The notes under the pieces were generated by a model that was given only the letters and a program-made list of their open reading frames with translations, was not told the origin of the DNA and searched no databases. Below, one piece after another: positions 11,511 to 24,459 of a DNA stretch of 64,000 nt. Every line of letters begins with the position of its first letter. The first letter of the stretch is position 1. Location of the stretch: contig JABWDB010000013.1 of the NCBI GenBank assembly GCA_019614645.1, positions 7,207,501 to 7,271,500 on the forward strand. The letters run 5' to 3'. This stretch comes from Stratiolaelaps scimitus. Its lineage: Eukaryota > Arthropoda > Arachnida > Mesostigmata > Laelapidae. Position numbers and translations under genes: made by a program.

Positions 11511-13633
11511 CAATCAATCAAACAATCAATCCATAGAGCAAAGCGTTATCTATGACGTGAAATGTGATTCGAGTAGGTTCCCGTGCAAGGAGGGCCGTAT
11601 TCAAGGAAAATAAATTAATTCATTAATCCAAAGGCGTACCGCAATTTCTATTTTGGGCACACGCTCAAGGACAGAAGGGGAAGTGGGGGCATCGTCGTTA
11701 CAGACAGTCCACTAAGAATATACTAGAGGAAAGTGCTCTTCGATGTATTTCACGTTCAGCGGGAGCTACAATTGTCGCCCACTTTTATAATTGGTTAATA
11801 AATCTATATCCAGATAAATGAATACCTTTACTATGTACATACAAGCTATGACAATTTTTGGGACGATCGTCGAAAGTCTAATGGTTCAACTAGTAGCCAT
11901 CCGGCCCCTATTGAAGTCGGGGCAACACTCATTCCCTTAGAACTTCACACAGCGTTGGAGCTGTCGCAAGATGGGCTCCACCAGCTTCATACACTTCTTA
12001 AAAATTCGCTTACAATCAAAGCTTAGGGTAGGTGTCGGCGAGCGAGTGGCAACGGTTCCAATCAGTCTAGTGAACCATCCCCCAGAATCTCTACAACCCG
12101 AAAAACCCTTTTGATTAAAAAAGCTCAGTGATTATGAAATTTCCACAGTGTGACACCGCTCCGTATACTTAGCAGCTCAATCGTGAACACTCCGTGGGTA
12201 GTGTTCAAGTTAGATATACACGATACTGCCACAATAGAGCGGTAAATATTACCGCAGCTGTACGTCACATAAGTCAGACATAAATTCGCAACTTAGATCA
12301 GGCGCGATAGTTTGAGATGATTGTAATCAGGTGGAACGACGGAGACAAGTGCCGCAAACAAGTGAACTCACTGAGCACATAGACAATGGGCCACATTGTC
12401 CGATTTCTTCGCCAGACAGCAACTGCTATTGTAGCTTGCCAGACGTCGTGGCCACGTAGATTCACCGATGATAATGGTATTGTAGTCAGGGGTCCATCTG
12501 TTTGCATGTCGGCCGACCAGTCGGTCAATCAGTCTGGTAGTCCGTCCAACGAGTTGCACTACCCCAGCCGAGTATTTAATGGTTAGCGTCAGCAATCTTG
12601 GCTGGCTCGAGTAGCTCGCTCAGTGGCGTGCCGGCGAGATGAGCGTTGGATGAATCGCCGAATGCACAGCCGCGTGAAGAATGGCGTCCCCCTCTGCCGG
12701 CGGCGTCGTTGGCGTTGGCTCAAGCAGGTCCCGGACACCTTCAGAGGTCAACGGGGTCGTGTGAAGCTGCCGGACGTTCATTTCCCATCGAGGGAGTTCA
12801 GTCCCGCGACGAAGTGGCAACTCTGGCAGTGGCCAACACGAACAGGCCCGTTGCTGGCTCACTCTGCTGGCTATCTTCTGACATCTAGGCTTTAGCAAGG
12901 AATTGCTAAAGACTCCGGTCCCCTGTCTGTTCTGGGCTACTGCTGGTGTTGCTTTTGCGCCTCGACTTCTGTAGCGTTCCTAACTTCCGTAGACATGCTT
13001 GTCGCATGGACCTTTCATGGCACTGTTGCCGGCGCCGACCAGCCGAGCGGCAAGAGTCAACGATTGGACTGACGTAGCTGCGTTGAAAGGTGCTCCTACT
13101 TATTATGGCAATGTAGCAGTTGTTGTGAGTACGGCTCGACGCAGCGGTCCTGGTGACACCTCCTATGATCAAGGAAACTACATTGAGGGGAGACCGTCGT
13201 GTTTGCTCGACACCAAATTCAGGATGCACCAGCGAGAACAAGCAAGAACACTGGCCCCACCATCAACGTCGCCAGCGCGAATAGATACCAGGGAACTCTC
13301 ATCTGCAGGGTGCGGTTTTCGCCCCCTTTTACGCTATTGGGCTTCTACGCGTGGATAGTTGTGATTTGCCGGTGGCTCATTTCGAGCGCTCATCTGAAAC
13401 CGCAACCAGAAAGAAAACGCCGTTCGTCTTTGTATAATACAATCTTTGGCATCAGCGTTGAGTCCCGTTCCTGAATAGCTTAGTGTGACCCATTTCGTAG
13501 TTCGGGGTGTCCTTCGTCTCAGACTTAATTAATTGATACTACGCAGTGGCGGCTACCATTAATATTCTCGTTGCAAACATCGAGTCGATATTTCTAGTTC
13601 TCCATAAAGTATTAATAATTATTCTCACTTCAG

Positions 13634-13752
13634 CTCTTTGAAGGTCCTAAACAGAGAACCTTGTATGAACACGAAGAGTCGTCTGTTTGTGAAATTTCAC
13701 GGGAGACAGAGGTCGTACTGCTGCTGCTGCTGGGAGAGATTATATATGTTAG
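13634..13752 (+). CDS. candidate internal exon with strong acceptor
   Basis: A textbook acceptor (TTATTCTCACTTCAG) precedes 39 open codons plus 2 nt, ending at GTTAG followed by GTAAAA. Read from phase 0 it encodes LFEGPKQRTLYEHEESSVCE, then ISRETEVV, five leucines and GEIIYV. A second frame is also open but is cysteine-heavy and less natural. The five-leucine run comes from a CTG repeat. No family recognised; the surrounding DNA is AT-rich and non-coding, which makes this island stand out. Confidence 0.4.
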
Positions 13753-14166
13753 GTAAAATTGGCTATCATGCGCGGTCGTTCAATGGAAAATAGCCTGAAA
13801 GCGTTAATTATTTCTTTCCAAAGCATTCTAATCAATTACCGTTCGAGAATTGGGAACTCCTAAGATATTGATATGGAGAAAGGGTGTGAGAACTGTTTTT
13901 GTCGCCGATATTGCCGAACTCACATTGAACGAGACATTATAAAGTGACAACTTAATGCGGCGTTTGTTTATCGACTAAGTTATTAAATATAATTAATTCA
14001 ATGAATTGTAAAAATCCGATATTAAGGCTTCCCGTAAATCGCGACACGTATATCGTTTCTATTAGCTTTGGTGTATAAGTAATTTCCGTTTTGTCTATAA
14101 TGCACTCCGGGTAGCTCGCCCTGATAAAGTACTTTTGTATTTTAAAAGCTACATAATCAAGCTATG

Positions 14167-14210
<44 letters not shown>

Positions 14211-14721
14211 CTACACACTCTTTATCAGGGAGGCTTTATTCGAGTAATATATAATATAGGTCTAAAATAACTAGGAATTGTGAAATGCCTTGGTTGTTCG
14301 CCATGCTGGCCTTATGAATTTTTTTACATATATATATTTATATATATATACCTCATATATACCTCAAAGCACTGATTTCCTATTCCGCTGGATATTCATC
14401 GAGCGGGTTACCAACGCATCTCCTTGCGCTCGATTACACTATTTAGACAAGTCCCTTCCACACAATCTCTCTCTATCTCTCGTATATGTATCTTAATGTT
14501 GACACTCAGCCCAGTCTGAGACCGCCCTCCCACCCACTCCATCTCTGCCTCCCATGGCCAACTTGTTGACTCTGGTCATTCATCGAAACCACGAATGTTC
14601 GCACGCAAATCTCGATCTCGTCGTACACGATGTCGCGAACCCGATCACCCAGTCAGCAAAAAGGCGGTGGTGGGTTGGCACTTAAATGTTCGTCTGATTC
14701 CATGAGCATACACTTTCTCTT

Positions 14722-14754
<33 letters not shown>
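14722..14754. repeat. (CT)n microsatellite
   Basis: A near-pure CT run. A second short CT run lies at about 14775-14790, and an AT run at 14173-14205. Confidence 0.9.
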
Positions 14755-14758
<4 letters not shown>

Positions 14759-15610
14759 GTTCAACTCTTCAATGTTCTCTCTCTCTCTCGATGAGACACT
14801 CTCATATATATCTGTCTCCCCTTCGGCCTTGGCTTCGTTCTCGTCTTCTCTCGTAACTCGGAATATTTAGATCATTGTGTCACGGAGATAAGGAGTATTA
14901 GTAACTAGCGCCAGTGGGAAAAGTAGTACCAGTGCTTACGTTATGTGTCACTCGCCGAAACGTAATCAAAGCCCGCCGAAAGTCTAGCGGCTTTGTAGCG
15001 GCTCCAGCGAGTCCGTGAGACAGCTTTGTCAAGCACGTGGATTCCGCGGAGCGGTCGAATGAACCGCCTAGACTTGTCCGATCAATACTCGAATCAGCTT
15101 CTCCCGAGCGGTGGCCATTCGACAGACGCGAATAGCGGACAGCGAATCGTTGACCACGGGGGTGGTGCTGCACTTCAGGAGAATGCACTCTCGTTCGAGT
15201 AACCGCTACCGAGCCGATACCGACCCGAGTTTCACGTGAGAGAAAGAGCGAGATTGGGTCGATACACTCGAGACGCTCATGGCTCTTAGCGGATGGCAAA
15301 TGAGAAGCGAGGCAGATCAGCGACATTGCTGATCATTCATGCTCAATATTTATATATATTATACATTTCATTGGCGGCGGTCATGTCTGCTATTTCGGTT
15401 GCATCTTTTCTCTCTTGTCGTACTCATCTTACTGTCGTTGACTATGCCGCTATTTGTTCTGCTGCTGGCGAAACAGGTGACGATGAGTGAAGACCGAGTC
15501 GTATCGTAGGCGTTGTTGTATTAACCGCCATACGATTGTCCGTGGAGACACTCTCACTGGGAATGTGTTTGCGGGCGCACGCCGCTGGCGAATTGTGTGA
15601 AAGTTCCCAA

Positions 15611-15757
15611 ATGAGCGATCCATGTCTGAGCGTCTGTCCACGATGCGGTAGTGGCTGTGTTAGTGCTATTACTGCCGCGGTGGGACGCTGCTCGGCAATT
15701 TGTGAATTCCTCGATTATGAGGCTGCTCGCCGGACGGCGGTATTGCCATTTACAACC
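15611..15757 (+). CDS. candidate exon, cysteine-containing
   Basis: An ATG at 15611 opens MSDPCLSVCPRCGSGCVSAI and continues to RRTAVLPFTT, where ACC is followed by GTGAGT (phase 0). The same frame is open upstream to an ATG at 15563. The CPRCGSGC pattern resembles half of a zinc-binding knuckle, but there is no second half, so I do not assign a domain. A second possible donor (GGGG followed by GTAAGC) lies at about 15825. Confidence 0.3.
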
Positions 15758-16947
15758 GTGAGTGGATTGCTTCTTTTCCTTGGTATTTCTCCTATCGCGC
15801 TGTGCTCTAGGTATACCAATGGGGGTAAGCGTAGAACGATAGAATTTTCTTTGGCCCATTGGCAGGCGGTAATCGCATTGATATTCAATGGATTGCTTTA
15901 CTGACCTTGATCGCTATATACAATATATACTCGAGGTCTCCGTAAAATCACCGTCGATAACGACGTGTAGGTATACCTGTATTGTTTGTAGAAGGTCTAG
16001 AGTTGGACAAGAAACTAACCCAGTTCCGGGTAGTGATTGTTTGCATTAATTAATAAATAAAAAAAACAAAGCATCTACACTCGGAGCGCTAAACATTCAA
16101 GCAACGTTTATTGATCAACCGTGATGACTTCAAATAAGCAAATTATTGTGCTACAACCTCTCACCCCCGCCATTGCCATAATAGATATAGTACTGCCCGT
16201 GGCGCTGTGGCGGGATGACCAATTTTAAATTCAACATATCACCGGCAGGTTATGTTTATAAAATGTTCACCGATCAAACGCGACTCCACAACGACTAATT
16301 GCTTACCCAATGCCTTCTATCATTAAATTAATCAGTTGGAGCTTTTCATTCTACATGAAATCTACTCTACTTATTCTTATTTGCTGCTAAACAACAAACC
16401 CTTGCGTATCTATTACTTGAATACGCATATCTATTTACATTCGTTTATTTATTTTATCGTTTCGTACATAGTTCGTCTGGCCCCGTACTGAATCGTTAGC
16501 CCGAGAAGTTGTAATGGGCTAATATTGACATTACCAATCCTCATTCTGTCCTAAACAACAATAATCCTATGTGCACTTCGAACAATATTTCGGTGGAATA
16601 TTGTCTCCGAAAAGACATTCGCTTGGGCGACCCTACGCACCTTCTTCAATTATTTAATACAATATAAAACTATAATTGTTTTAGAAAATGATTACGAACT
16701 ATAACCAGTATAGAGAGAGAGGGAAGGAATGAGAGAGCCGCGTGTGAGAGTAGATACCATTAGCTTCAATTTCCGAGGGCAAATTGGCCGTTGCCGCGGG
16801 AGTCATTATGGCACGTCGAGCGACACGAAACACCATTATCAGAGAACGAAACGGCGTCTATTAGAGAGCAAACGAAACGTAACGACCAGCAATTAGTAAT
16901 GAGCAATTAACTACGTGTACTTAGTAACTTAAGTAAAATTAATAACC

Positions 16948-17014
16948 TGGCTATAATACGAAATAAATCGGCTCTAGAAAGCTGGACGTTGCAGGTTCGA
17001 GTCCTGCGACGTAA
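16948..17014 (+). tRNA. degenerate tRNA-like sequence (relic)
   Basis: A perfect T-arm, GCAGG TTCGAGT CCTGC (16991-17007), and a B-box-like GGTTCGAGTCC are present. An A-box-like TGGCTATAAT lies at the expected distance, giving about 67 nt from position 8 to the 3' acceptor. The segment TCGGC TCTAGAAA GCTGG could be an anticodon arm with an oversized loop. The 5' acceptor strand does not pair with GACGTAA and the D-arm is not recognisable. I read it as a tRNA pseudogene or the head of a decayed tRNA-derived SINE, not a functional tRNA. Confidence 0.35.
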
Positions 17015-17715
17015 CATATCCCCCTTGAATAAACGGTGCCATTGTATTGTCTTGTAAGTAGATGAGTTTCTGTTTTAGTTTGTAGAAATACTCCCAATTA
17101 CTGACACGCTCAGCAGCTCACGGCTTTTAATCTACCTAGCTATCTCGCACTTTTCCTGTTACATATTGTATACGAGAATATATCAGTTGTGGTGAGCCTG
17201 TTATTATTATTATTATTGACAGGCGAAGTAGCCAGCGCTCAGGTAGGCGAGTCTCGCATGGTTTATCCTCAAACGGATTAAAATCGCCGCGTCGTTAGCC
17301 ACTGCCACCAAATAGGTTTACCATTACAGATATTCTAGTGTACAATGAGATAGAGAAAGTGCGAGATAGATAGGTTGCTGCCTTGCCCCAGCAATGATTA
17401 GACGCGATTCAACGCGCCCATGTTGTATACTTTACTGTGGGGCAATCGACTGTTGTGGGCCCTCGAGCCGTAGAAGTAATCGCCGCAGTGCATTAATATT
17501 CGATTCAATATGATTTGATATACAATAGCTCCGCTTGCTGCACAGCGAACATATATGAAGCCGGCCTTTACCCGCGTTGGAGGGCGAGCCGATCCCTCGC
17601 AGGGTCAATTCAATCCTGCTACCCGATAAGTTGTTGCTGATGAATCCTATAGCTTGATCGCTATCTGCTTGCCGAGTGCACCAGACATGCGGTGGGGGGT
17701 CTTCAGTGTTCCCAT

Positions 17716-17738
17716 GCAGCAGCAGCAGCAGCAGCAGC
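17716..17738 (+). repeat. (CAG)n microsatellite
   Basis: About 7-8 CAG units followed by CAA. Confidence 0.9.
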
Positions 17739-18474
17739 AACAAGCAGCGTTAAATCTTGGGAGGGCGCTAAATGACACGCACTTGTGTCGGCGCATTGTT
17801 CTATCAACGACCCCACCAAAAATCCTTCCCGAGAAGGTGTGTCTCCGTTATCCGCCGCTGGGCCGTTCGCTGGGCGTTGGACTTTACGTGGAACAACGTG
17901 ATTTACAAGCGGTCCGCAGTCGCTTCGTCAGCCTGCTCACTCGCAGCGTTGGTACGATTGAATCAGCCGTGGCGATAGCAGAGCGTTTGTTGTCGCCGGC
18001 ATTAATAACGTGATAATATCATATACAATTGCCGAGTGTGCAGTCTGGAAAAACGTTGCTCTCAAGAAGGAAGGATGGAAGGGTGATGAATTCTGGACTG
18101 AATAGCAGCATGCGTGATAATCGCTTACGGTAGAAAATGGAAATATCACGCTAGATTCGGAGAGAAATGGGTGCGTGCTCGTAATACTAATTGTGCCTAT
18201 AACTTGAGGATGACTTCTCCAGCAGTAATAGTAAGAACGTTCTGATCCCATCGATGAGTTCAAATGTTGCCAGCCGACACGAGTCCTATCAACGACTTCG
18301 AGCGCGTAGCTTATAGGGGGTCAAACCAGGGTGATCGAATGATCTCGACTTTCTAATTATCGTGCTCCGACGGGATTTGTCTGTACTGGAAAATTACAAT
18401 ATGCTATAATGGAATCACGTTACGCTAGCATGTTTTTCAATAGCTGACGCTCAGACGTCTTTGTTCTTTGGCAG

Positions 18475-18667
18475 AAATGCCTCGATTCCACAATGTAGCA
18501 TCAAGGTTTCGAGAATCCCTTTGAGGACAGGGGACTCGATCGAGAGTAATTATAGCGTTGGCCAGGAATGGGAATTATTAATTGACTTTTCTTCTATTTT
18601 CGACCTTATACGAGCCTTATCATTATGGGACGATATTAATCATATCCCAGCAAAACACGATTTCTAG
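18475..18667 (+). CDS. candidate 3'-terminal coding exon
   Basis: A very good acceptor (TCTTTGTTCTTTGGCAG) opens a frame in phase 2 that runs 63 codons to TAG. The peptide starts NASIPQCSIKVSRIPLRTGD and includes GQEWELLIDFSSIFDLIRAL before ending IPAKHDF. Composition is that of an ordinary soluble, partly amphipathic protein. No family recognised. The exons upstream were not found; the nearest plus-strand candidates are far away. Confidence 0.4.
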
Positions 18668-18911
18668 AGATCGAAGTGGCGCTGTCATGGTGCTCTTCGG
18701 TCTCCATATGAAACCACGCGAGAATCTGGGCATTAGCCACTCTCTTATATTTGGAACTTGAAGCATTGTTTCGCTCAACTTCAAAATTGTCGCCACTCTG
18801 CCCGCATCCCGCCACGGTGCCGGCAGCCGATTTAAGGAAATTAATAAGTCTTTAAGTGGTGTCTAGGCCAGAGCTCGACATATAGGTCTGGGTACCCATG
18901 CATTTTTGGAG

Positions 18912-19082
18912 CTGACTTGCAGCTAACATTTAACGTCCACGGTACTGCATTGGGCATTGCTTTATAAGACAGATCCGCTTTGCAAATGCAAATGTGAAAC
19001 GGTGGGGATCGTACCCGTGCACCTACGTGTCTCATCCTCTTACAAGGCTGGCGCATACGAATGCACCATGCCAGCGGGCTCG
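18912..19082 (-). mobile_element. tRNA-derived SINE-like element, family A copy 1
   Basis: Read on the minus strand it begins CGAGCCCGCTGGCATGGTGC, an A-box-like start, and carries a degraded B box (GGGTACGATCCCC). It aligns along its whole length (about 170 bp) with 47611-47780, including the blocks GTACCGTGGAC and AAGCAATGCC. Two dispersed copies with a tRNA-like head indicate a RNA polymerase III-derived retroelement. The 3' limit and any tail are uncertain. Confidence 0.65.
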
Positions 19083-21635
19083 ACAGGTCTGCACACCTTG
19101 AGTAGAAAAGAGATCTCTCCCTCTCTGTCTCTCTCTCATTCAAGAATCCTTACTATGGACTCTGGTAGACTATGAGACCATGCACCGGTGCCAGTTCACG
19201 CCAACCGATGGATACCATTACTGGTTGACGCGCGTTGTTCTGCACCTGCCGCTCGTGATTCTTATCGACCCCTTGTCAGAGTATGATTTGATGGCATCTT
19301 CCTTTCACATAGTGGATTTTCCTTCGAAAGCTCGGTGTTTCCCATTATCCGATCGATATTGTAGGCGCCCATCACCAAATATTTATTTTATTCGAAGCTC
19401 ATAATAGGGTACCTGCCGCGGCCAAGCTCTCAATCTGTTAGCGCAATCCCAGATACGAGCTCGAGGCGGCCATACAAGAAGGTGTTTGAATGTTAATCTG
19501 GAATCTCAAAAATAGATATATATATATATATATATATATTCTATTATCTACATACCTTGGTTGTCGATATCGTCGGCAATCAAGCATTTCATGGATCAAT
19601 CGACGTCTTCATTGACGACGATCGAACGATGATGCCATGATAGATCCGATGGCAAACGCCGCCACCGCCGCCGGAGATGGAAAGCGAATGGATTCCACTT
19701 CTTTCCCCGCGTCCTCCGCATCGTCCGCATCGTCCGCATTTTACCTCGGCGGCCGCGGCGGTCCCGGCCGTCATCCAAACCGCTCTATCCCTCTCTGCCT
19801 CTCTCTCGCGCGCCCGTCGCCGCCGCCGTCGCAAACGCCAACTCTACCAATAGAGAAATATCAAGCGCGGCTCATCTCTTGTTTCATTCCTGCCTCGTCC
19901 CGGACCTCGATTTTCCCAGGCTGTCTATGCATATCCAGCGCCAGTACCACGACAACCGCCGCAGGCCAACCAATAGCTCGATCGTAGCAGCGCTGGTAGA
20001 TCGAATATGGCAGCAGCAGCGACGGTGGCGGCGGCGGCCTCATCTGCGCTCAATACAGCCGTCATCGCTGCTGCTGCTGCTATTGCCGATGTCGTCGGCG
20101 TAATGGCCGTTCCCACAAATGGCACTAGCGCCGGCCGGCCCGCCGGCCGGCCGTCAACTCCCAGGCCGAGCAAGCCGTTCAGCTATCAAGCAAGCGCACT
20201 GGCTGGCAAGCAGACAGCCTTCCAAGCAAGCTGGATCGAGACAAAACGGGAGAGACTGAACTCTTCCTTGATTGAACTGTGTCGATCGATAGCTTTTCGT
20301 ATGAATGCGAGCGCTATTGCTGAGGACACCGCGGCGGGCGTTGGCGGCTGTTGCTGCTATAGTTCTGTCGTCACTCGATATATGTATGTATATAAATATA
20401 TATATCTCAAAACGGCGACGAGTGGGGTTGTCAAAACAGGGCTCTGTGACGCCTTGCTTGACGATGCCTCGGAAGATTAGGGGGCGAGGCGCTGGCTGGT
20501 GTCTTATGGGAGAAGGGCTGGGGGGCCTTTCAGCCGAGAGAAAAATGTAGGACGTTTCGTAACGTATACGATCGATCATTCATGGTATAAGCCAATGCCG
20601 CCGCTAAGGCATGGGGGGAGATTAGCGCAAATAGTACTTGATTAATTCGCTGGAGACCGGCTGATCTGAATTAGTATGGACGAGCCAACCATCTCTCGTT
20701 TGTATATATATATGGACTTCTCGCTGGAGGTATGTAAGTGGCGTGTAATGAGTGTAGATTAATATATTTGCATTCAGGATAGGTAATGTGTGTGTAGCAT
20801 AAATGAAAAGATGCTTCAGCTTACAAGATGTTTCGTGATTGGAGCGCTCAATGTATTATGAACGTATGGAGCAATCAAAAGTCTGGGTTCCGTAAAAATA
20901 ATGATGGATTTATCCATGTACTAGGAGAAAACTTATCCTGTTGACACGATGTGCTATCTTTTCTTCAAATTATTATTATTATTATTATAACGACCAACTT
21001 TGAAGTCGAGTCTCCATGAATCTGTGTCTTCGAGTTCACAGGACAAAATTAGTTAATAGAAGATCCACTCAGAGTTTGTGTCAGAGTTCGGACCCGATCT
21101 TATGGAATACCACGTTCATCCTATGAGGGAAAACAATTATTTGTCATTGAAATCAAACGCATGTAAGTTGTGAATATTGAGGCACCCAATAACATGAAAC
21201 AAACTTCACTGATATCAGCTGTGAATTTATACCGATTATCGTCGAGCGGTATGAATATCTGGTATAATATGTATTTAGCAAATGGTAACAGCATAGCTCA
21301 TAGGCGATTCTAATTAATCACTCACTCTTTCAATTCTGTCATGTATGCCCAGCTGGAGCGGGATCTATCGGCATAACTATCATCATCAAGGTACGCGTAC
21401 TTGGCTGAGCGAGTGTTAATATGCATAATTCTCATTCTCTTCTCAATCATGTCGTCATCTACTCAATATCACGATACAATCATTATAGGTTTATACACTA
21501 TACGCTGTATTTCGAATAAATTATTGAATTGGGTAGATTAGCATGACAGGTGGCGCTCTCTACTGGAGAAAGACGAGGATCAACGTCTGACTACTGTCAA
21601 TAAGTTATCAGCAACTTGCACTTCATTCAACTTGG
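19083..21635. other. no gene supported
   Basis: A TA run lies at 19516-19539. 19.63-20.15 kb is GC-rich with CCG/GCA-type repeats, and its open frames are low complexity (alanine- and arginine-rich). 20.6-21.6 kb is AT-rich with no long frame; ATT repeats lie at about 20970-20990. Confidence 0.4.
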
Positions 21636-21737
21636 TTTTTTTTTTAGCTGACCCTCAGCTGTTCCCCTATGTGACAGGCCTCAGCTCTTAACCTTTTAGG
21701 TATTTCTATGAGGGGACCTGTCGGGGCCACCTTTGCT
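21636..21737 (-). mobile_element. A-tailed short repeat, family B copy 1
   Basis: On the minus strand: GCAAAGGTGGCCCCGACAGG, then GGTTAAGAGCTGAGGCC, then the small hairpin AGCTGAGGGTCAGCT followed by an A-run. Near-identical blocks in the same order occur at 26954-27047 and, partly, at 59095-59236. The A-tail and dispersed copies fit a SINE or other non-autonomous retroposon. Confidence 0.65.
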
Positions 21738-21751
21738 TATTCTCTTCCTTA

Positions 21752-21827
21752 GTTAATGCAAATTTCAGAGTCACGTAGCAATAACTTAAACGACTTTGAG
21801 CAAATTAGCTATGCCTATACAATGTTC
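21752..21827 (+). repeat. 75-bp direct repeat, copy 1
   Basis: It starts GTTAATGCAAATTTCAGAG and ends CTATACAATGTT. It matches 22195-22269 with only two substitutions (CGTAGC against CATGGC). It begins about 15 bp from the family B element. Confidence 0.9.
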
Positions 21828-22194
21828 ATACAATATTTCATTCAACTTGCGAGTCAGTCACCCAAGAGATATTGATCCTCCATTTTAAGATCACCCTATT
21901 ACAGCCGCCTGTCTGTCTAACTCTCCCATAGAAGGTCGCCAAGTGCTGTTCACCGCCTATGGCCCTTGCACTTAGTTAGATAAGTTGTGTGTGTGTCGAT
22001 GGGTTTGTAACACATTCGTTATTTCTTCTTGGCAATTTATTGGAAACGAATTCTGAGAAGCATTAATTTCTATGCATCCTACATAGTCATCTCATTATAC
22101 GCTATTACGGCTTGATAGATTTGCTTAACAAATTTACAAACAGCGTTCGTTTACGAGTGCCGTTGGTTGACGGTGATCGCAGCTGCTGGATTTG

Positions 22195-22269
22195 GTTAAT
22201 GCAAATTTCAGAGTCACATGGCAATAACTTAAACGACTTTGAGCAAATTAGCTATGCCTATACAATGTT
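22195..22269 (+). repeat. 75-bp direct repeat, copy 2
   Basis: Second copy of the unit at 21752-21827, 443 bp downstream in the same orientation. High identity implies a recent local duplication. The intervening DNA is not duplicated. Confidence 0.9.
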
Positions 22270-23112
22270 TTATAATGCTCCAAAAATGACTCATTCCCCT
22301 TATCCGGGCAAATGGCTACCATATGTTGGCTATACGATTGTGTTTATGTCACAGCTACAGCAATAGACATTGCAATTACTGTGGAGCTCGAAACGTCGCG
22401 TATACGCATGGGCTGATCACAATCATAGCAAGCGACTCATTATAATGATAATTAGTGTTATCAGACATGTTTTGTACATGCAGAGAAATAACTGAATTGC
22501 TGCATTTGCCCCTCGCGTCGCTGCGCCTAAGTATGTTCGATTTCATATTGAACGCCATTTTGCTAGTGGTCTTTGCTTGGGTCTGTTAAGTGGACACAAT
22601 TTCAGCAGGCCAATGGCAATGTGCATGTGCGATAAGCGCGAAATAATGAGCCGTAAACGCACAAAAAAATCGAATACTGTAATCCTTCCTTCCTTGTTAA
22701 CAATTAAGAAAGAGCAAACGATTACTGTGTTCTTTACACTGTCGTTGCGTTGCGGCTTTCGCTGCATCTGAGCATATGTATTTCCTAAATAAGTAGACAT
22801 ATATTTCCATATATGAGAAATATACGTAGAATAAATATACGTAGACGTTTAGGACATACGTATATTTAGGTGCGGCGAAAGGCACAGCTACAGTGAATAC
22901 TGTTAACATTTGATACATTCTAATTCGCTCCTAGATACGACACCACTCACTATTCACCAGTAAATGATGGCGGCGTCAACTATGCCCCCTGTATGTATTC
23001 CCCTGTACGTGTGACGGTCGCTTCGTGTTTCGCTTATCTTCTACTCGAGGGATGGCAACACACCATGCAATGATCTCTGCTCCTCAGACCTCGGACCGGT
23101 GACGTTGTTCGT

Positions 23113-23181
23113 CCGGGCTGAACGCCCGGCGTCAAGTGCGTCACGGGTGTACCAGGTACACCCAATCTCTGTAAAAGAGAT
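23113..23181. repeat. three consecutive perfect hairpins
   Basis: Hairpin 1: CCGGGC-TGAAC-GCCCGG (23113-23129). Hairpin 2: GGGTGTACC-A-GGTACACCC (23145-23163). Hairpin 3: ATCTCT-GTAAA-AGAGAT (23165-23181). All arms are perfect and the three lie within 69 bp, which suggests structured RNA or a protein-binding array. Confidence 0.7.
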
Positions 23182-23898
23182 GCTGAAGCTGGGGAAGAAG
23201 AAGCTGTGACCAACACAAACGTCTAAAAGAGAATGATAGAACAGAGAAACATGTATGTGTATGTATGTACAAAGGGTACCCATGGGGTTCACATGGGCAT
23301 CATTCGCTTGGTGGTGAATTAAGACCGATGTCGTACTTAAGCTCGAATCCGGTATTGTCCTTTTGGGGTAGGGCTATCCTTTATCAAGACGAGCCCAAAG
23401 CCATATCTCAAGGAGTGCGATGAAATGAATACTGCAATACAACATGTCAGCATTCGTTTGCTGAGTGCGTTATATATATTCAAGCGATTGATAAGCTCGA
23501 TGATATGTTCACGTCCACATAACTGTATTTTACGGTCCATATTTAAACGAGCCAACATTAGAGGTTTCTCTGGCAGGTGACATCGCGAGCATTGGAAAAC
23601 GTCGACGAGCGAGAGACGTATTTAAATCTGGATGGTTAGTTCCAAACTTTACCAAATCTCGGTGAACAATCGAGCGATGTCGTGTGTTTTTAAATTTTTC
23701 TGACTATAGGACATGTCTAACATGCATCATGCCGCCTCCTCCAAGTTGTTTCATTTAATATTAACGAGGGAGTAATATAGCAAAAACTGTTATCGTTGCC
23801 CGCACATCTACAAATTTTCTCTTCAACAACTCAGATGCTAGACATCTTGATGAAACATTACCTAAAAGTACGTCTGGTTACTTTACCCAGTGGACAAA

Positions 23899-24005
<107 letters not shown>

Positions 24006-24459
24006 TATATATAACAATATTCTTGTGCAAAAATACCCCTTGATATGTCAATGTCGCAACATCACTATTCTATTCAGAAAATTGTCATACCTGTACTCAA
24101 TCGATAATTATTCCCTAATGCCACTTTGCATCTACAAGATAAGCATGAATGGCGTGTAAGTGATGACTTCGAAACATTTTATTCGCATTCAAACTAACTT
24201 GTACCAGGATATTGTTGTCGGCAACCTCAAACGCAGACGTTGCTGGCGACTCCGTTAGTAAATGCCGTACACGCTCTCACAGCTCATTCTGTTAAACGCT
24301 CAATTAGCGTTTTGAAGCAGCCGCATTTACGCAGAAACTATTTGAATTTTTTTCTGCCAGTAATTTGTTGTAATGCGGTACTCTACGGCGAGAACGGTGG
24401 CTCCATCACCGGCAGGCTAGCAAGGCTTCGCCCGCGTAACCTGCTCTCACAGTCGATAG

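Larger units (their letters stand above)
10174..13633. other. no gene supported; AT-rich with simple repeats
   Basis: ATT and GTT runs lie at about 11008-11055. A 20-nt unit recurs at 11441-11460 and 11491-11510. CAAT repeats lie near 11505-11530. The 11.3-12.3 kb part is AT-rich with no long frame. A minus-strand frame ending at a donor near 12373 (CTCA followed by GTGAGT) and a GC-rich stretch at 12.6-13.4 kb with overlapping frames were examined and not called. Confidence 0.4.
15758..18474. other. AT-rich, no gene supported apart from a tRNA-like relic
   Basis: 15.9-16.7 kb is AT-rich with frequent stops in all frames. The tRNA-like relic is at 16948-17014. A CAG run (17716-17738) sits in GC-richer DNA at 17.4-18.0 kb whose open frames are low complexity. 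Confidence 0.4.

Noticed and set aside
20712..20729. ATG opening MDFSLE before GAG followed by GTATGT
   Set aside because: Six codons next to a TA run; too little to call.
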